64,000 nucleotides of DNA from Pontibacter oryzae. GTDB lineage: Bacteria; Bacteroidota; Bacteroidia; Cytophagales; Hymenobacteraceae. The notes under the pieces are model-generated. The model did no database searches, was not told the DNA's origin, and worked only from the letters and a program-made list of their open reading frames with translations. Positions 8,635 through 16,346 of the stretch are shown here, one piece after another. A program made the position numbers and the translations under genes. The stretch's first letter is position 1. Every line of letters begins with the position of its first letter. The stretch is taken from contig NZ_QWGE01000001.1 of NCBI RefSeq assembly GCF_003576375.1, forward strand, positions 744,001 to 808,000, read 5' to 3'.

Positions 8635-8666
8635 AAAGGCCCGGAAACGTTAATCCGGGCCTTTTT
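8635..8666 (+). terminator. Rho-independent terminator
   Basis: Stem GGCCCGGA (8638-8645) / TCCGGGCC (8654-8661), extended by A/T pairs and followed by five T. It lies 15 nt after the permease stop. Confidence 0.85.
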
Positions 8667-8752
8667 GTACGAAGTAGCTGCCATATAACGGTATTCAGAA
8701 ACGCATACCTCATGCACACGTAGTACAGGTTTGTATCATCGGATCTGAATCT

Positions 8753-9319
8753 ATGGAAATAAATAAACTAGATGCCATCCCTCCGGGGTGGAGCTATAAC
8801 CCTGCCTCGTGGGGGCAGCGCCTTCCTATTGTAGGCTTTGCGCTAGTAGGCCTGGCCATTGCCACCTATCTAGCCTTGTTTCAGCTGCACGTTTTTGATA
8901 CGGTATGGGAGCCTTTTTTCGGGGGCGACAGCCGTAAGATCCTTACCTCAGCCACATCCAAGATTCTGCCCATCCCTGATGCTGCACTTGGTGCCATCGG
9001 ATATTTCGTGGATGCCCTGGCTGGTATAATTGGCGGTATAAGGCGTTGGCGCACCATGCCCTGGATAGTGATTGTATTTGGCTTGGCAGTGGGTCCGCTA
9101 GGCTTTATAAGTGTGCTGCTGGTAGTGCTGCAACCAGTGCTTTACGATGCCTGGTGCACGCTCTGCCTTTGTTCTGCCGCAGTATCTGTTATCATGATTG
9201 GGCCAGCTATGGATGAGATGCTTGCCAGTCTGCAGTACATGAAACGGGCAAAGGATGCCAACATATCAACCTGGAAGGTTTTCTGGGGCTACAAAGAAGT
9301 TCAAGGCAAAGTTTTATAA
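8753..9319 (+). CDS. Vitamin K epoxide reductase (VKOR)-like membrane protein
   Basis: A 188-aa protein with four predicted helices. The redox pair C135-T-L-C138 (with C140 following) sits at the start of the last helix, as the CxxC of VKOR enzymes does. A loop reading LPIPDAALGAIGYF resembles the GIP-x-A-x-x-G-x-x-G-Y segment of the family. VKORs reoxidise DsbA-like or thioredoxin-like partners using quinone. Unlike standard members, the first periplasmic loop has no cysteine, so electron relay through loop Cys is not possible here. It lies 2 nt before the SPW gene; the two form an operon of unknown role. Confidence 0.7.
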   Translation: MEINKLDAIPPGWSYNPASWGQRLPIVGFALVGLAIATYLALFQLHVFDTVWEPFFGGDSRKILTSATSKILPIPDAALGAIGYFVDALAGIIGGIRRWRTMPWIVIVFGLAVGPLGFISVLLVVLQPVLYDAWCTLCLCSAAVSVIMIGPAMDEMLASLQYMKRAKDANISTWKVFWGYKEVQGKVL

Positions 9320-9321
9320 GT

Positions 9322-9711
9322 ATGTGGGCACAAATTATAAATGCGATACTAGGTATCTGGCTCATGGCCTCTTCGGCTATACTCGGCTATGCCAGCGCTA
9401 AAACTATTCCGGATAACGAACACATTGTAGGTCCTATCATAGCTACTTTTGCCATAATATCCTGGTGGGAGGCAACCCGTGTGCTGCGCCTGTACAACGT
9501 TCCGCTAGCCGTTTGGCTTTTGCTAGCCCCTTGGGTGCTCGGTTACGATCATAGCCTGGCAACAGCAAACAGCATGATTGTGGGCGCACTTGTACTAGGT
9601 CTCAGCTTTGTAAAAGGGAAGATCGAAGACTCTTACGGTGGGGGCTGGGCCTCACTCCTCAAATCGGATTCTGTCCACGCAAAAGAAGCGCAGAAGCGAG
9701 GAAAGCGGTAA
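9322..9711 (+). CDS. SPW repeat-family integral membrane protein
   Basis: A 129-aa protein with four hydrophobic helices arranged as two related halves. The second half has the LLLAPWVLGY turn followed by ATANSMIVGALVLGLS, matching the SPW repeat (helix, W, then a small residue-rich helix with an Asn). The first half repeats this pattern in weaker form (GIWLMASSAILGYA). The function of SPW proteins is unknown. It starts 2 nt after the VKOR-like gene and is presumably co-translated with it. Confidence 0.7.
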   Translation: MWAQIINAILGIWLMASSAILGYASAKTIPDNEHIVGPIIATFAIISWWEATRVLRLYNVPLAVWLLLAPWVLGYDHSLATANSMIVGALVLGLSFVKGKIEDSYGGGWASLLKSDSVHAKEAQKRGKR

Positions 9712-9827
9712 ACTAGGCACCTTAGTTAACTTAAACCTTTCTAAAGCAATTAAGGTTGATTTACGGTTGCCTTAAAACAAAAACTTCCTCAGCAAAACCT
9801 ACGGCGTTACTCCCGTAAAAATATACC

Positions 9828-10505
9828 ATGAGCAAAGCATACTTTATAAGCGGCCTGGGTGCCGACTGGCGCATGTTCCAGTTTTTGAAGCTGCCAGACT
9901 TTGTACCGATAGAGCATGTGCATTGGGTGGAACCCGCAAATATAGACGAACCGCTTAGCAAGTATGTACACCGCCTAACAGATCAAATAACCGACCCTGA
10001 CCCGATTTTAGTGGGTATGTCGTATGGTGGTTTGGCAGCAATTGAGTTGAGTAAAATTCTGCGGCCGCGCAAGACCATACTTATCTCCAGCCTGGCTACC
10101 CGGCACGCACTGCCCACCATTTACCGGAAACTGGGCAAAACCCACCTGCACCGCTGGATGCCCCTTAAGCTTATGCAGAGCACGTACCCGCTGGCACCCT
10201 TCTTTTTCGGGGCACATACGCCCCAGGAGAAGCACTTGCTGAAGGGCGCTATCCTGCATATCAACGAAAAAGTGCTGCGCTGGTCTTTAGGGCAGTTGCT
10301 GGAGTGGCCACAGGAGGATATACTGCCAGGGCTTGTGCAAATACACGGAACCCGCGATAGAGTTTTGCCGCTTTATCCTGATCACTCCGATATTATAAAG
10401 ATAGAAGGTGGGGAACACCTGATGGTAATGCATCAAGCAGATGAAATAAGTGCTATCTTGAGCAAAATTTTAGAAGAGACATGGACAAAAGCAGATATAT
10501 CATAA
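9828..10505 (+). CDS. Alpha/beta hydrolase
   Basis: A 225-aa cytoplasmic protein without signal peptide. The nucleophile elbow G-M-S65-Y-G-G is followed by a helix (LAAIELSK). Later GTRDRVLPLYPDH carries the acidic triad residue and GGEHLMVMH the histidine. Overall it is a compact alpha/beta hydrolase, likely an esterase or acyltransferase of undetermined substrate. Its last 25 nt overlap the start of the next gene, and it heads an operon with that gene and an FAD oxidoreductase. Confidence 0.75.
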   Translation: MSKAYFISGLGADWRMFQFLKLPDFVPIEHVHWVEPANIDEPLSKYVHRLTDQITDPDPILVGMSYGGLAAIELSKILRPRKTILISSLATRHALPTIYRKLGKTHLHRWMPLKLMQSTYPLAPFFFGAHTPQEKHLLKGAILHINEKVLRWSLGQLLEWPQEDILPGLVQIHGTRDRVLPLYPDHSDIIKIEGGEHLMVMHQADEISAILSKILEETWTKADIS

Positions 10506-10732
10506 ACACGCCAAGTGGCCAGCAGGTAGACCTCACACACGCGCACATTATCCGCAGCAATAACCTGTACCCGTTTGGGCAGCACAACTACGCCATCTAC
10601 GAAACCCCGGAAGGCGTTTTTGTGAAAGGCCTGAACAGCGGCGAGCGCGAAATCATGCTCACGCACTTTGAGCTGATGGAAGAAGCCGATGCCCGCAACT
10701 ACAGCCATCCATACTTTAGAACAGATAACTAA
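10481..10732 (+). CDS. Conserved hypothetical protein, 83 aa
   Basis: A small soluble protein starting MDKSRYIINTPSGQQVD, with beta-rich segments (NYAIYETPEGVFVKGL) and a final acidic helix (HFELMEEADARNY). No family is recognised. The 25-nt overlap with the hydrolase gene and the 7-nt gap to the FAD oxidoreductase make it a firm operon member, which argues that it is a real protein. Confidence 0.55.
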   Translation: MDKSRYIINTPSGQQVDLTHAHIIRSNNLYPFGQHNYAIYETPEGVFVKGLNSGEREIMLTHFELMEEADARNYSHPYFRTDN

Positions 10733-10739
10733 TTAGCCT

Positions 10740-11885
10740 ATGCAACTGAGTTTTTGGGAACGCGAAACATACTTCAGCAACATTGATGTGCTGATTATCG
10801 GTAGCGGCATTGTTGGCCTTAACGCCGCGCTGCACCTGAAAACCAAACAGCCACAGCTAAAGATACTGGTGGCCGAGCGCGGCTTGCTGCCTACAGGCGC
10901 CAGCTCAAAGAATGCGGGGTTCGCATGCTTCGGCAGCCCCTCCGAGCTGCTCGACGACCTGCAGCATCACTCCGAAGAGGAGGTTTTTGGCCTGGTGGAG
11001 CGCCGCTGGAAAGGCCTGAAGCGCCTGCGACACAACCTCGGTGACAGCGCCATTGATTACCACCGCTGGGGCGGTTACGAATTATTTGAACCTAGCCAAC
11101 AACAACTTTTCGAAGCCTGTCAAGACCAACTGCCATACCTAAACAAGCAGCTGCATGGCATCATCGGGGAGCCACAGGTTTTTCGGGCGGCCGACAACAA
11201 GATTAACGACTTCGGATTTAAAGGCATAAATCACCTTCTGCTAAGCACTGCCGAAGGGCAGATTGATACCGGAAAGATGATCCTGGCGCTTACCCAGAAG
11301 GTGCAGTCATTGGGTGTGTTGGTACTGAACGGCCTTGAGGTGCTGGCCTTGCAGGAAAATGACCATGACATCAACGCCGTCACCGCGCAGCACATAGACC
11401 TTAAAGCCAAGGCAGCCCTGGTGGCTACAAACGGGTTTGCGCAAAAGCTGCTGCCCACGCTGCACGTGCAGCCGGCACGCGCCCAGGTGCTCATTACAAA
11501 ACCAATCCAGGACCTAAAGTTTCAGGGCACCTTTCACTACGATAAGGGCTACTACTACTTCCGGAACATTGGCAAACGTGTGCTTTTTGGGGGAGGCCGC
11601 AATCTTGCCATAGAGGCGGAAACCACCACAGAACTTGGCATGACCGAGTTGATTCAGAACAAGCTGGAAGAACTCTTACGCGAGGTTATACTTCCAGGCA
11701 CTGCCTTTGAAGTAGATCACCGCTGGAGCGGCATTATGGGTTTGGGTACCAACAACTCTAAAACAACGCTGGTGCAACAAGTATCGAAGCGTGTAAGCTG
11801 CGCCCTGCGGTTGGGCGGCATGGGCATTGCCATTGGCTCATTGGTGGGCGAGGAAGGTGCCGAACTTGTGTTGCAGCAAGTTTAA
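10740..11885 (+). CDS. FAD-dependent oxidoreductase (DAO family)
   Basis: A 381-aa flavoprotein. The N-terminal Rossmann motif IIGSGIVGLNAA binds the FAD ADP moiety, with an acidic residue at the end of the second strand (VAERG). TGASSKNAGFACFG follows, typical of glycine/D-amino-acid oxidase-like (DAO) enzymes. The C-terminal part has a DHRWSGIMGLGTNN stretch before the final FAD-contact glycines (RLGGMGIAIG). It should oxidise an amine or amino acid; the substrate is unknown. It is the last gene of the hydrolase operon and is followed by a hairpin. Confidence 0.85.
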   Translation: MQLSFWERETYFSNIDVLIIGSGIVGLNAALHLKTKQPQLKILVAERGLLPTGASSKNAGFACFGSPSELLDDLQHHSEEEVFGLVERRWKGLKRLRHNLGDSAIDYHRWGGYELFEPSQQQLFEACQDQLPYLNKQLHGIIGEPQVFRAADNKINDFGFKGINHLLLSTAEGQIDTGKMILALTQKVQSLGVLVLNGLEVLALQENDHDINAVTAQHIDLKAKAALVATNGFAQKLLPTLHVQPARAQVLITKPIQDLKFQGTFHYDKGYYYFRNIGKRVLFGGGRNLAIEAETTTELGMTELIQNKLEELLREVILPGTAFEVDHRWSGIMGLGTNNSKTTLVQQVSKRVSCALRLGGMGIAIGSLVGEEGAELVLQQV

Positions 11886-11897
11886 ATTACTAAAAAA

Positions 11898-11938
11898 CAA
11901 AAGAGACAACCCGTTAAATCGGTTTGCCTCTTTAAAAG
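11898..11938. terminator. Bidirectional terminator-like hairpin
   Basis: An imperfect stem of about 13 bp, AAAGAGACAACCC against CGGTTTGCCTCTTT (G-U pairs allowed), with a short loop, between convergent genes ending at 11885 and 11955. Confidence 0.6.
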
Positions 11939-11954
11939 TGTACTAAGCGATACT

Positions 11955-12170
11955 CTAAGCGCTCATCCATTTGGGGGCCGTTTGGTTATACATAGGCGCT
12001 AAGATCCGTTGGTGCTGCGCTTCCTTCTCAGCATCGTAAAATGCTGCATACTCTTCTTCCCCCATTTCCTCACGCAAGGCTATGTGATACAGCGCCATTT
12101 CCGGGTATAACTTGTATTGTTCTGCTCGCTCTTGAGGGCTGCTTCTGTTAAAATCATAGAAACTCTTCAT
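11955..12170 (-). CDS. Hypothetical protein, 71 aa
   Basis: A highly charged helical protein (MKSFYDFNRSSPQERAEQYK, then LREEMGEEEYAAFYDAEKEAQHQ). It has no membrane segment or cysteine. No family is recognised. Coding character (acidic/basic heptads, normal codon use) and its own upstream ATG support it as real. It is convergent with the FAD oxidoreductase. Confidence 0.45.
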   Translation of the reverse strand: MKSFYDFNRSSPQERAEQYKLYPEMALYHIALREEMGEEEYAAFYDAEKEAQHQRILAPMYNQTAPKWMSA

Positions 12171-12603
12171 GGTTGGTTTAGCTCTTAAATATTTGATTTA
12201 TAATTATTTGACCAACCTTAACATACTCTTTACCTAAGCATTAAGTTATGAGCTTTTTTGCAGATCTGGGCTTTAATTTGGTTCAGGCGTGGTATTGGCT
12301 AAAAAAAATATCGGAATACGTAAAATCTTATTTACGTTAACCAATTTTAGGAAATCGAATAGCTATCGCATCATATTTAAATAGCTGAATTAACTATAGA
12401 AAATATTATAAATCAACAGGTTACAATAACAAATGTTTCATACCAATTCCCCTCAACACCGTTTCGCTTTATAGCAAGCGCACCGAATAACTTTGCAAAG
12501 TATAAAGAAACAGCACCTGACAGAATCAGGTGCTGTTTCTAGCTTATAGCTACTACTTTAGCACATAACCTTCGTAGTGGTATGCAGCTTTGACTATTTA
12601 CGC
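12171..12603. other. Intergenic region, 433 bp
   Basis: AT-rich spacer with no convincing gene. It contains a 30-codon ORF at 12248-12340 that I do not call, and the terminator at 12506-12540. Confidence 0.4.
12506..12540. terminator. Strong hairpin terminator
   Basis: Perfect 15-bp stem AGAAACAGCACCTGA (12506-12520) / TCAGGTGCTGTTTCT (12526-12540) with a 5-nt loop. It lies 64 nt beyond the stop of the M49-like peptidase. Confidence 0.8.
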
Positions 12604-14265
12604 TTATTTGGCAAGGCCCAAAACTTCTGTTCCCTGTTCAAATACAATGTCCACTGGTATGTTAGCTTTGGATAGGCGGTCCAGGTCGGCTTGCAGTTGC
12701 GGGCTGATCTGGCCTTGCTCGTTAAGTAAAGAACCCACGCCTGCGTAATCGCCGTTGCCCTGCAGCGTTAGTATCTTTTCGGACAGCTTGTTCATGGCCT
12801 CGCGCATTTTTTCGTAGTTTACGCGGTACTTACCGGTTTGCTCATCGCGGGCAAAGGCCCCATTCTCTTTAAAGAAGTTGAAGCGTACCATGTTCGCCTT
12901 GCCGTGCGCACTGGCTGCTCCAAAGCGCACCGAACGGAAAATACCGGCCAGGAAGGTAGTATAATATTCTTTCAGGTCGCCTTCAACCTCGCCTTTCTCG
13001 TGCAGTTGGGTAATCATGTACAACCCAAGGATATCGGCTTTCCCTTCTTCCAGCGCAGATGCGTGCTCTTTTAGGGCCTCGCGAACCGTGCCTTTGCTGT
13101 TAATAGTGTTTTTAATGCCCAAGCCATGCGCCACCTCATGGAACATGGTGTTGGCAAAGAAGGCATCAAAGGTAACGTACTGCTGCTGGTCCTCGGCAAT
13201 CAGTTCATCGGCAATCGGCTCCATGATTTTATCAAACTTGGCTTTCATGGCGTTTTTAAGCTGAAGGCGGCGCGTGCCTTTCTTCAGCTGCACCTGCTCA
13301 TCGTTTGGCAGGTTAATGGCAATGGTTTTACTACCAGCGTTGCTATCGCCGGCATAGTATACCACATCATAAGCGTTCAGGTCAGAATCAGTGCCTGGGG
13401 TTTCGGATTTGTACTTGGCTGGCACCGGCAGGCCGCGCTGCAACTCGGGTAGGAAGGCGGCATACTTAGACAGCCTATCACTCCACTCCATATCTTTTAC
13501 CAGCACATACGCTTCGTGGGCAGCCTTGTAACCGAACAGCTTATCCTCATACGTCTCTATCGGTCCGATCACGATATCCAGCTTGTTGCTCTTCATGTCC
13601 ATCCAGGCCAGGTCGCTTGGCTGGTAATTGTCGGTGAGCAAGGCCTCGGCGCGCAGGTTGAGGTATTTTTTAAGCCCTGCATCCTCGGCCAGGCTGGCGG
13701 CTTGTTTCAGCAGGTCGGCAGCGCGCTGTACCTCCTCCTTAAACTGCACGTGGTAAGGCACCGTGGTCAGTTTACCACTGTCATCTCGGCGCAGAAACGT
13801 ATACTGGCTGGCTTTATCCTTTAGGTCTGCTTTCTCAAACTCCTCCTTGGTAATATCGGCCGGGTAAAAATTGGCTCCCTCAGGCTTTGCACCTACGCCG
13901 GCTATGAACGGCTCGTTGTTATTCAGGCGGTCCCAGGGGCCATAGTTTATCTTTACATACTGCTTGGCAGCATCGCTATCCAGGGTTGCCAGCAACGAGT
14001 CGCTTTGCCCGTAGGCCTCGTACCAGAACAGTTTGTTCATGATCTCGGACGCCTCTATTAGCAATGGCAGCATTTGTTTTTCCTTCTCACTCAACTTGCT
14101 CAGGTCGGCAGTCAGTTTTACCGAAGTATAGGTATCCAGTTTCTGCTGGAGGCTGTCCAAGGTTGCTATTTCTGTAGTTGAGGTAGCGCTTTCGTTAGTG
14201 TTGCTGCTACAGCCAAAAGAGGCTGCAGCCAAGGCAGAGGCTACCAGTATGTGTTGTGGTTTCAT
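12604..14265 (-). CDS. M49-like (dipeptidyl-peptidase III family) zinc metallopeptidase, lipoprotein
   Basis: A 553-aa protein. Residues 1-19 form a lipoprotein-type signal ending in FGC, followed by a Ser/Thr-rich linker. The metal site reads HEVAHGLG, with a downstream EEGKADILGLY helix supplying the third ligand. This HExxH plus EExxAD layout is that of Bacteroidota relatives of DPP III (family M49; classical members have HELLGH and EECRAE). The protein probably cleaves short peptides at the cell surface or in the periplasm. A promoter is predicted at 14292-14321. Family placement rests on the metal motifs and length. Confidence 0.75.
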   Translation of the reverse strand: MKPQHILVASALAAASFGCSSNTNESATSTTEIATLDSLQQKLDTYTSVKLTADLSKLSEKEKQMLPLLIEASEIMNKLFWYEAYGQSDSLLATLDSDAAKQYVKINYGPWDRLNNNEPFIAGVGAKPEGANFYPADITKEEFEKADLKDKASQYTFLRRDDSGKLTTVPYHVQFKEEVQRAADLLKQAASLAEDAGLKKYLNLRAEALLTDNYQPSDLAWMDMKSNKLDIVIGPIETYEDKLFGYKAAHEAYVLVKDMEWSDRLSKYAAFLPELQRGLPVPAKYKSETPGTDSDLNAYDVVYYAGDSNAGSKTIAINLPNDEQVQLKKGTRRLQLKNAMKAKFDKIMEPIADELIAEDQQQYVTFDAFFANTMFHEVAHGLGIKNTINSKGTVREALKEHASALEEGKADILGLYMITQLHEKGEVEGDLKEYYTTFLAGIFRSVRFGAASAHGKANMVRFNFFKENGAFARDEQTGKYRVNYEKMREAMNKLSEKILTLQGNGDYAGVGSLLNEQGQISPQLQADLDRLSKANIPVDIVFEQGTEVLGLAK

Positions 14266-14291
14266 TTAGGTTAGTTTGATTAGTTTGATGT

Positions 14292-14321
14292 GGAAGATAC
14301 TAATTTTTACAGTGAGGGCAA
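14292..14321 (-). promoter_or_regulatory. Predicted promoter of the M49-like gene
   Basis: On the minus strand TTG (14321-14319) lies 19 nt before TATCTTCC (14299-14292), close to TTTG-N19/20-TAnnTTTG. Confidence 0.4.
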
Positions 14322-14393
14322 AAATAGCGCCAGCCCAGCCGATTGGTTTTCAAAAGCGCGCGGCAAGGGTATAATCCGGAGCGGCTTAAAAAT

Positions 14394-14428
14394 GAAAAAG
14401 GGCAGGCAGCCATGGCCCCTACCCTTTC
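14394..14428 (-). terminator. Terminator of the deoxynucleoside kinase gene
   Basis: Read on the minus strand, a stem GGAAAGGGTAGG... / ...CCTGCCCTTTTTC (one G-U pair) is followed by T-rich sequence. It lies 26 nt past the kinase stop. Confidence 0.55.
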
Positions 14429-14453
14429 CGAAGTATAAGTATAAATTGTAATG

Positions 14454-15068
14454 CTAAAATAAGCCGAACAGCTCGCCCTGAATTTTCTCGATGATGCTGC
14501 CCAGGTCCTCCGGGTTTGCCACAAAATCAATGTTGTTAACATCTATCACCAGCTGCTTGCCCAGGTCGTAGCTGCTCATCCAGGTGTTGTAGTGGTCGTT
14601 GAGGTTGCGTAGGTAGTTAATGCTGATGCTGCTCTCATAGTCGCGGTTGCGCTTTTCAATTTGCCCGATTAGCTTTGGCAGGTCTGCTTTCAGGTAAATC
14701 ATCAGATCCGGCGCCTTTACCATGCTGATCATGGACTGGAACAGGGCGTGGTAGTTCTCAAAGTCGCGCGTGCTCATCAGGCCGGACTGGTGCAGGTTTT
14801 TAGCGAAGATGTGGGCATCCTCGTAAATCGTGCGGTCCTGTATCACATCGTGGCCGTTTGCCTGGATTTGCTGCACCTGGTTAAAGCGGCTGTTCAGGAA
14901 GAAAACCTGCAGGTGAAAGGCCCAACGCTCCATATCCTCATAAAAATCCTTCAGGTAGGGATTGTTATCCACTGCCTCCAAGTATAAATCCCATTTAAAA
15001 TGCTGGGCCAGCTTTGTGGCCAGCGTGGTTTTGCCGGCGCCAATATTGCCAACGATCGCGATATGCAT
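14454..15068 (-). CDS. Deoxynucleoside kinase (dNK family)
   Basis: A 204-aa cytoplasmic kinase. The P-loop G-N-I-G-A-G-K-T-T lies at residues 7-15. YLEAVDNNPYLKDFY matches the E-x-x-x-N-P-x-L substrate-binding segment, QDRTIYEDAHIFA is the DRS-like (here DRT) motif with its catalytic Asp-Arg, and KRNRDYESS is the lid arginine region. The family phosphorylates deoxyadenosine, deoxyguanosine or deoxycytidine to the 5'-monophosphate in nucleotide salvage. Length fits the bacterial dAK/dGK type. A TAnnTTTG -7 element lies at 15107-15100, and DnaA-box-like sequences lie just upstream of it. Confidence 0.9.
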   Translation of the reverse strand: MHIAIVGNIGAGKTTLATKLAQHFKWDLYLEAVDNNPYLKDFYEDMERWAFHLQVFFLNSRFNQVQQIQANGHDVIQDRTIYEDAHIFAKNLHQSGLMSTRDFENYHALFQSMISMVKAPDLMIYLKADLPKLIGQIEKRNRDYESSISINYLRNLNDHYNTWMSSYDLGKQLVIDVNNIDFVANPEDLGSIIEKIQGELFGLF

Positions 15069-15099
15069 GGTAATCTGTTATTTAAATAAATCAGGGTTA

Positions 15100-15172
15100 C
15101 AAAAGTACGGCTTTTTCAGAACCTGTTATCGACAAGTTCCCCACCGGGTTATCAACATTTGGGTGTTGATAA
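15100..15172. promoter_or_regulatory. Kinase promoter element with DnaA-box-like cluster
   Basis: TACTTTTG on the minus strand (15107-15100) is a consensus -7 box for the deoxynucleoside kinase. Upstream lie TTATCGACA (15126-15134), TTATCAACA (15149-15157) and, inverted, TGTTGATAA (15164-15172). The last two also form a 9-bp hairpin with a 6-nt loop. They resemble the DnaA box TTATNCACA. Confidence 0.45.
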
Positions 15173-15238
15173 GTATATATGCTTAACCACCCTCCCGGGC
15201 AAACGTACACTTAAAGTATTAACCAAACACACAAAGCT

Positions 15239-15415
15239 ATGACAAAAGGACACAACCAGGCTGCCAACAAACAAAGCCAGCCACACGCAAAAAGTTCTGA
15301 CGATAAAAAGGAAAACCGCCACCTAACCGACCAGAAGCAGAATAAAAGCCCGAACCAGGGCCGTAACGAGAACGAGAAGCAGTCTGGAGGTACAAAAGGG
15401 CAAAACGCCATTTAG
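15239..15415 (+). CDS. Small disordered hydrophilic protein, 58 aa
   Basis: A 58-codon gene starting MTKGHNQAANKQ and ending GTKGQNAI. It is almost free of hydrophobic residues and very rich in Lys, Asn, Gln, Ser and Gly, so it should be intrinsically disordered. The opposite strand also has an open frame, but that frame is Phe/Trp/Cys-rich and looks like a shadow. A strong terminator follows directly. Proteins of this make-up are often stress- or DNA-associated in Bacteroidota, but no family is recognised. Confidence 0.5.
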   Translation: MTKGHNQAANKQSQPHAKSSDDKKENRHLTDQKQNKSPNQGRNENEKQSGGTKGQNAI

Positions 15416-15427
15416 GCTTAACCCCAA

Positions 15428-15476
15428 AAAAACAGAACGCCCCGGCAGTTTTATACTGCCGGGGCGTTCTGTTTTT
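15428..15476. terminator. Bidirectional terminator, long perfect stem
   Basis: Perfect stem of about 21 bp whose core is GAACGCCCCGGCAG / CTGCCGGGGCGTTC, flanked by A-run and T-run, with the loop TTTTATA at 15449-15455. It serves both the 58-aa gene and the convergent gene ending at 15490. Confidence 0.9.
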
Positions 15477-15489
15477 GCTTAAACTATAC

Positions 15490-16116
15490 TTAGCGGCTTT
15501 CGCGCATTTCCTCGTAGGCGTCTTTGGCTTCGCGGCCTTTCTTCAGGGTGGCGAACTCTACCTGCAGGGCGGCAATCTTTATCTTGTCGCCAGTGCTCAG
15601 CAGGTCCAGCGTGTTGGTTTTGCGCGTGTTTAGTTCGCCCAGCACGAATTCAGCATAGTCCCAGTCGCGTAGGGTCCAGTCGCGGCGGTACTCGCGGGTG
15701 TATTCCAGCGCCTTATTAAAGGCATCGCGCAGGTGTACGGGCTTTATTTTGCTGATTTGAGTGGTGCCTGTCATCTCACGCTCCCAGCGCTCCAGTTCCT
15801 TGCCGTCCAGGTCAACTAGTTGGCTTTCGTTGCGCACTTTCCACTCGGTATAGCGCTGCTTGTAGGTTTCATACTCTACCCTCGATTTCTCCGACAGCTT
15901 TTTAGTGTTGCGGTCTAGGCTGTAAGACAGCTCCTCAAACTCCTTCTTCACTGTGGGCCACTCGGCGGTAATGGCACTATCGGCCTGTGCGCTGCGCTGC
16001 TGCATCCAGGCGCGCATCTCAGCCAAATCTTGCTCCAACTGCGTTTGCGCTTGTGCCATGCCCATGCTTGCCAGCAATAGCACTACAGCCAATATCAGGT
16101 TAACTCGCTTCTTCAT
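15490..16116 (-). CDS. Exported coiled-coil protein of unknown function
   Basis: A 208-aa protein with a signal peptide (MKKRVNLILAVVLLLASMGMAQAQ). The mature part is charged and helical: WPTVKKEFEELSYSLDRNTKKL, then a long Glu/Arg/Lys stretch with heptad-like spacing and several Trp. It is probably periplasmic. It resembles DUF6565-type Bacteroidota proteins, but that match is from memory and weak. A possible -7 box TATATTTG lies on the minus strand at 16181-16174. Confidence 0.6.
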   Translation of the reverse strand: MKKRVNLILAVVLLLASMGMAQAQTQLEQDLAEMRAWMQQRSAQADSAITAEWPTVKKEFEELSYSLDRNTKKLSEKSRVEYETYKQRYTEWKVRNESQLVDLDGKELERWEREMTGTTQISKIKPVHLRDAFNKALEYTREYRRDWTLRDWDYAEFVLGELNTRKTNTLDLLSTGDKIKIAALQVEFATLKKGREAKDAYEEMRESR

Positions 16117-16346
16117 AGTCTTTAGATTTATCCTTTAAACTTTAACAAACCCTCTACCGTAAATATTGTGCCACAAATATATTCCTGAAAGACGAATTTA
16201 ACTTTTCGGGTTGATTTTTGCATATCAGAAGTTATAACAGCTTAACATACCTGGCCACGCCTGCCATTATCTTTTCGGAATGAAGTACGTTAATAAGAAA
16301 CAGCAAGCACACCGCCATAACCCTGATTCGCTACACCATTACCCAT

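Noticed and set aside
12248..12340. 30-codon ORF (MSFFADLGFNLVQAWYWL...)
   Set aside because: The amphipathic peptide could be a small membrane-active product, but there is no clear promoter, neighbour or repeat copy, and such ORFs arise by chance in AT-rich DNA.
15211..15411. 66-codon minus-strand frame
   Set aside because: Its product is mostly Phe, Trp, Cys and Leu and mirrors the Lys/Asn/Gln-rich plus-strand gene at 15239-15415; it also starts inside the terminator side.
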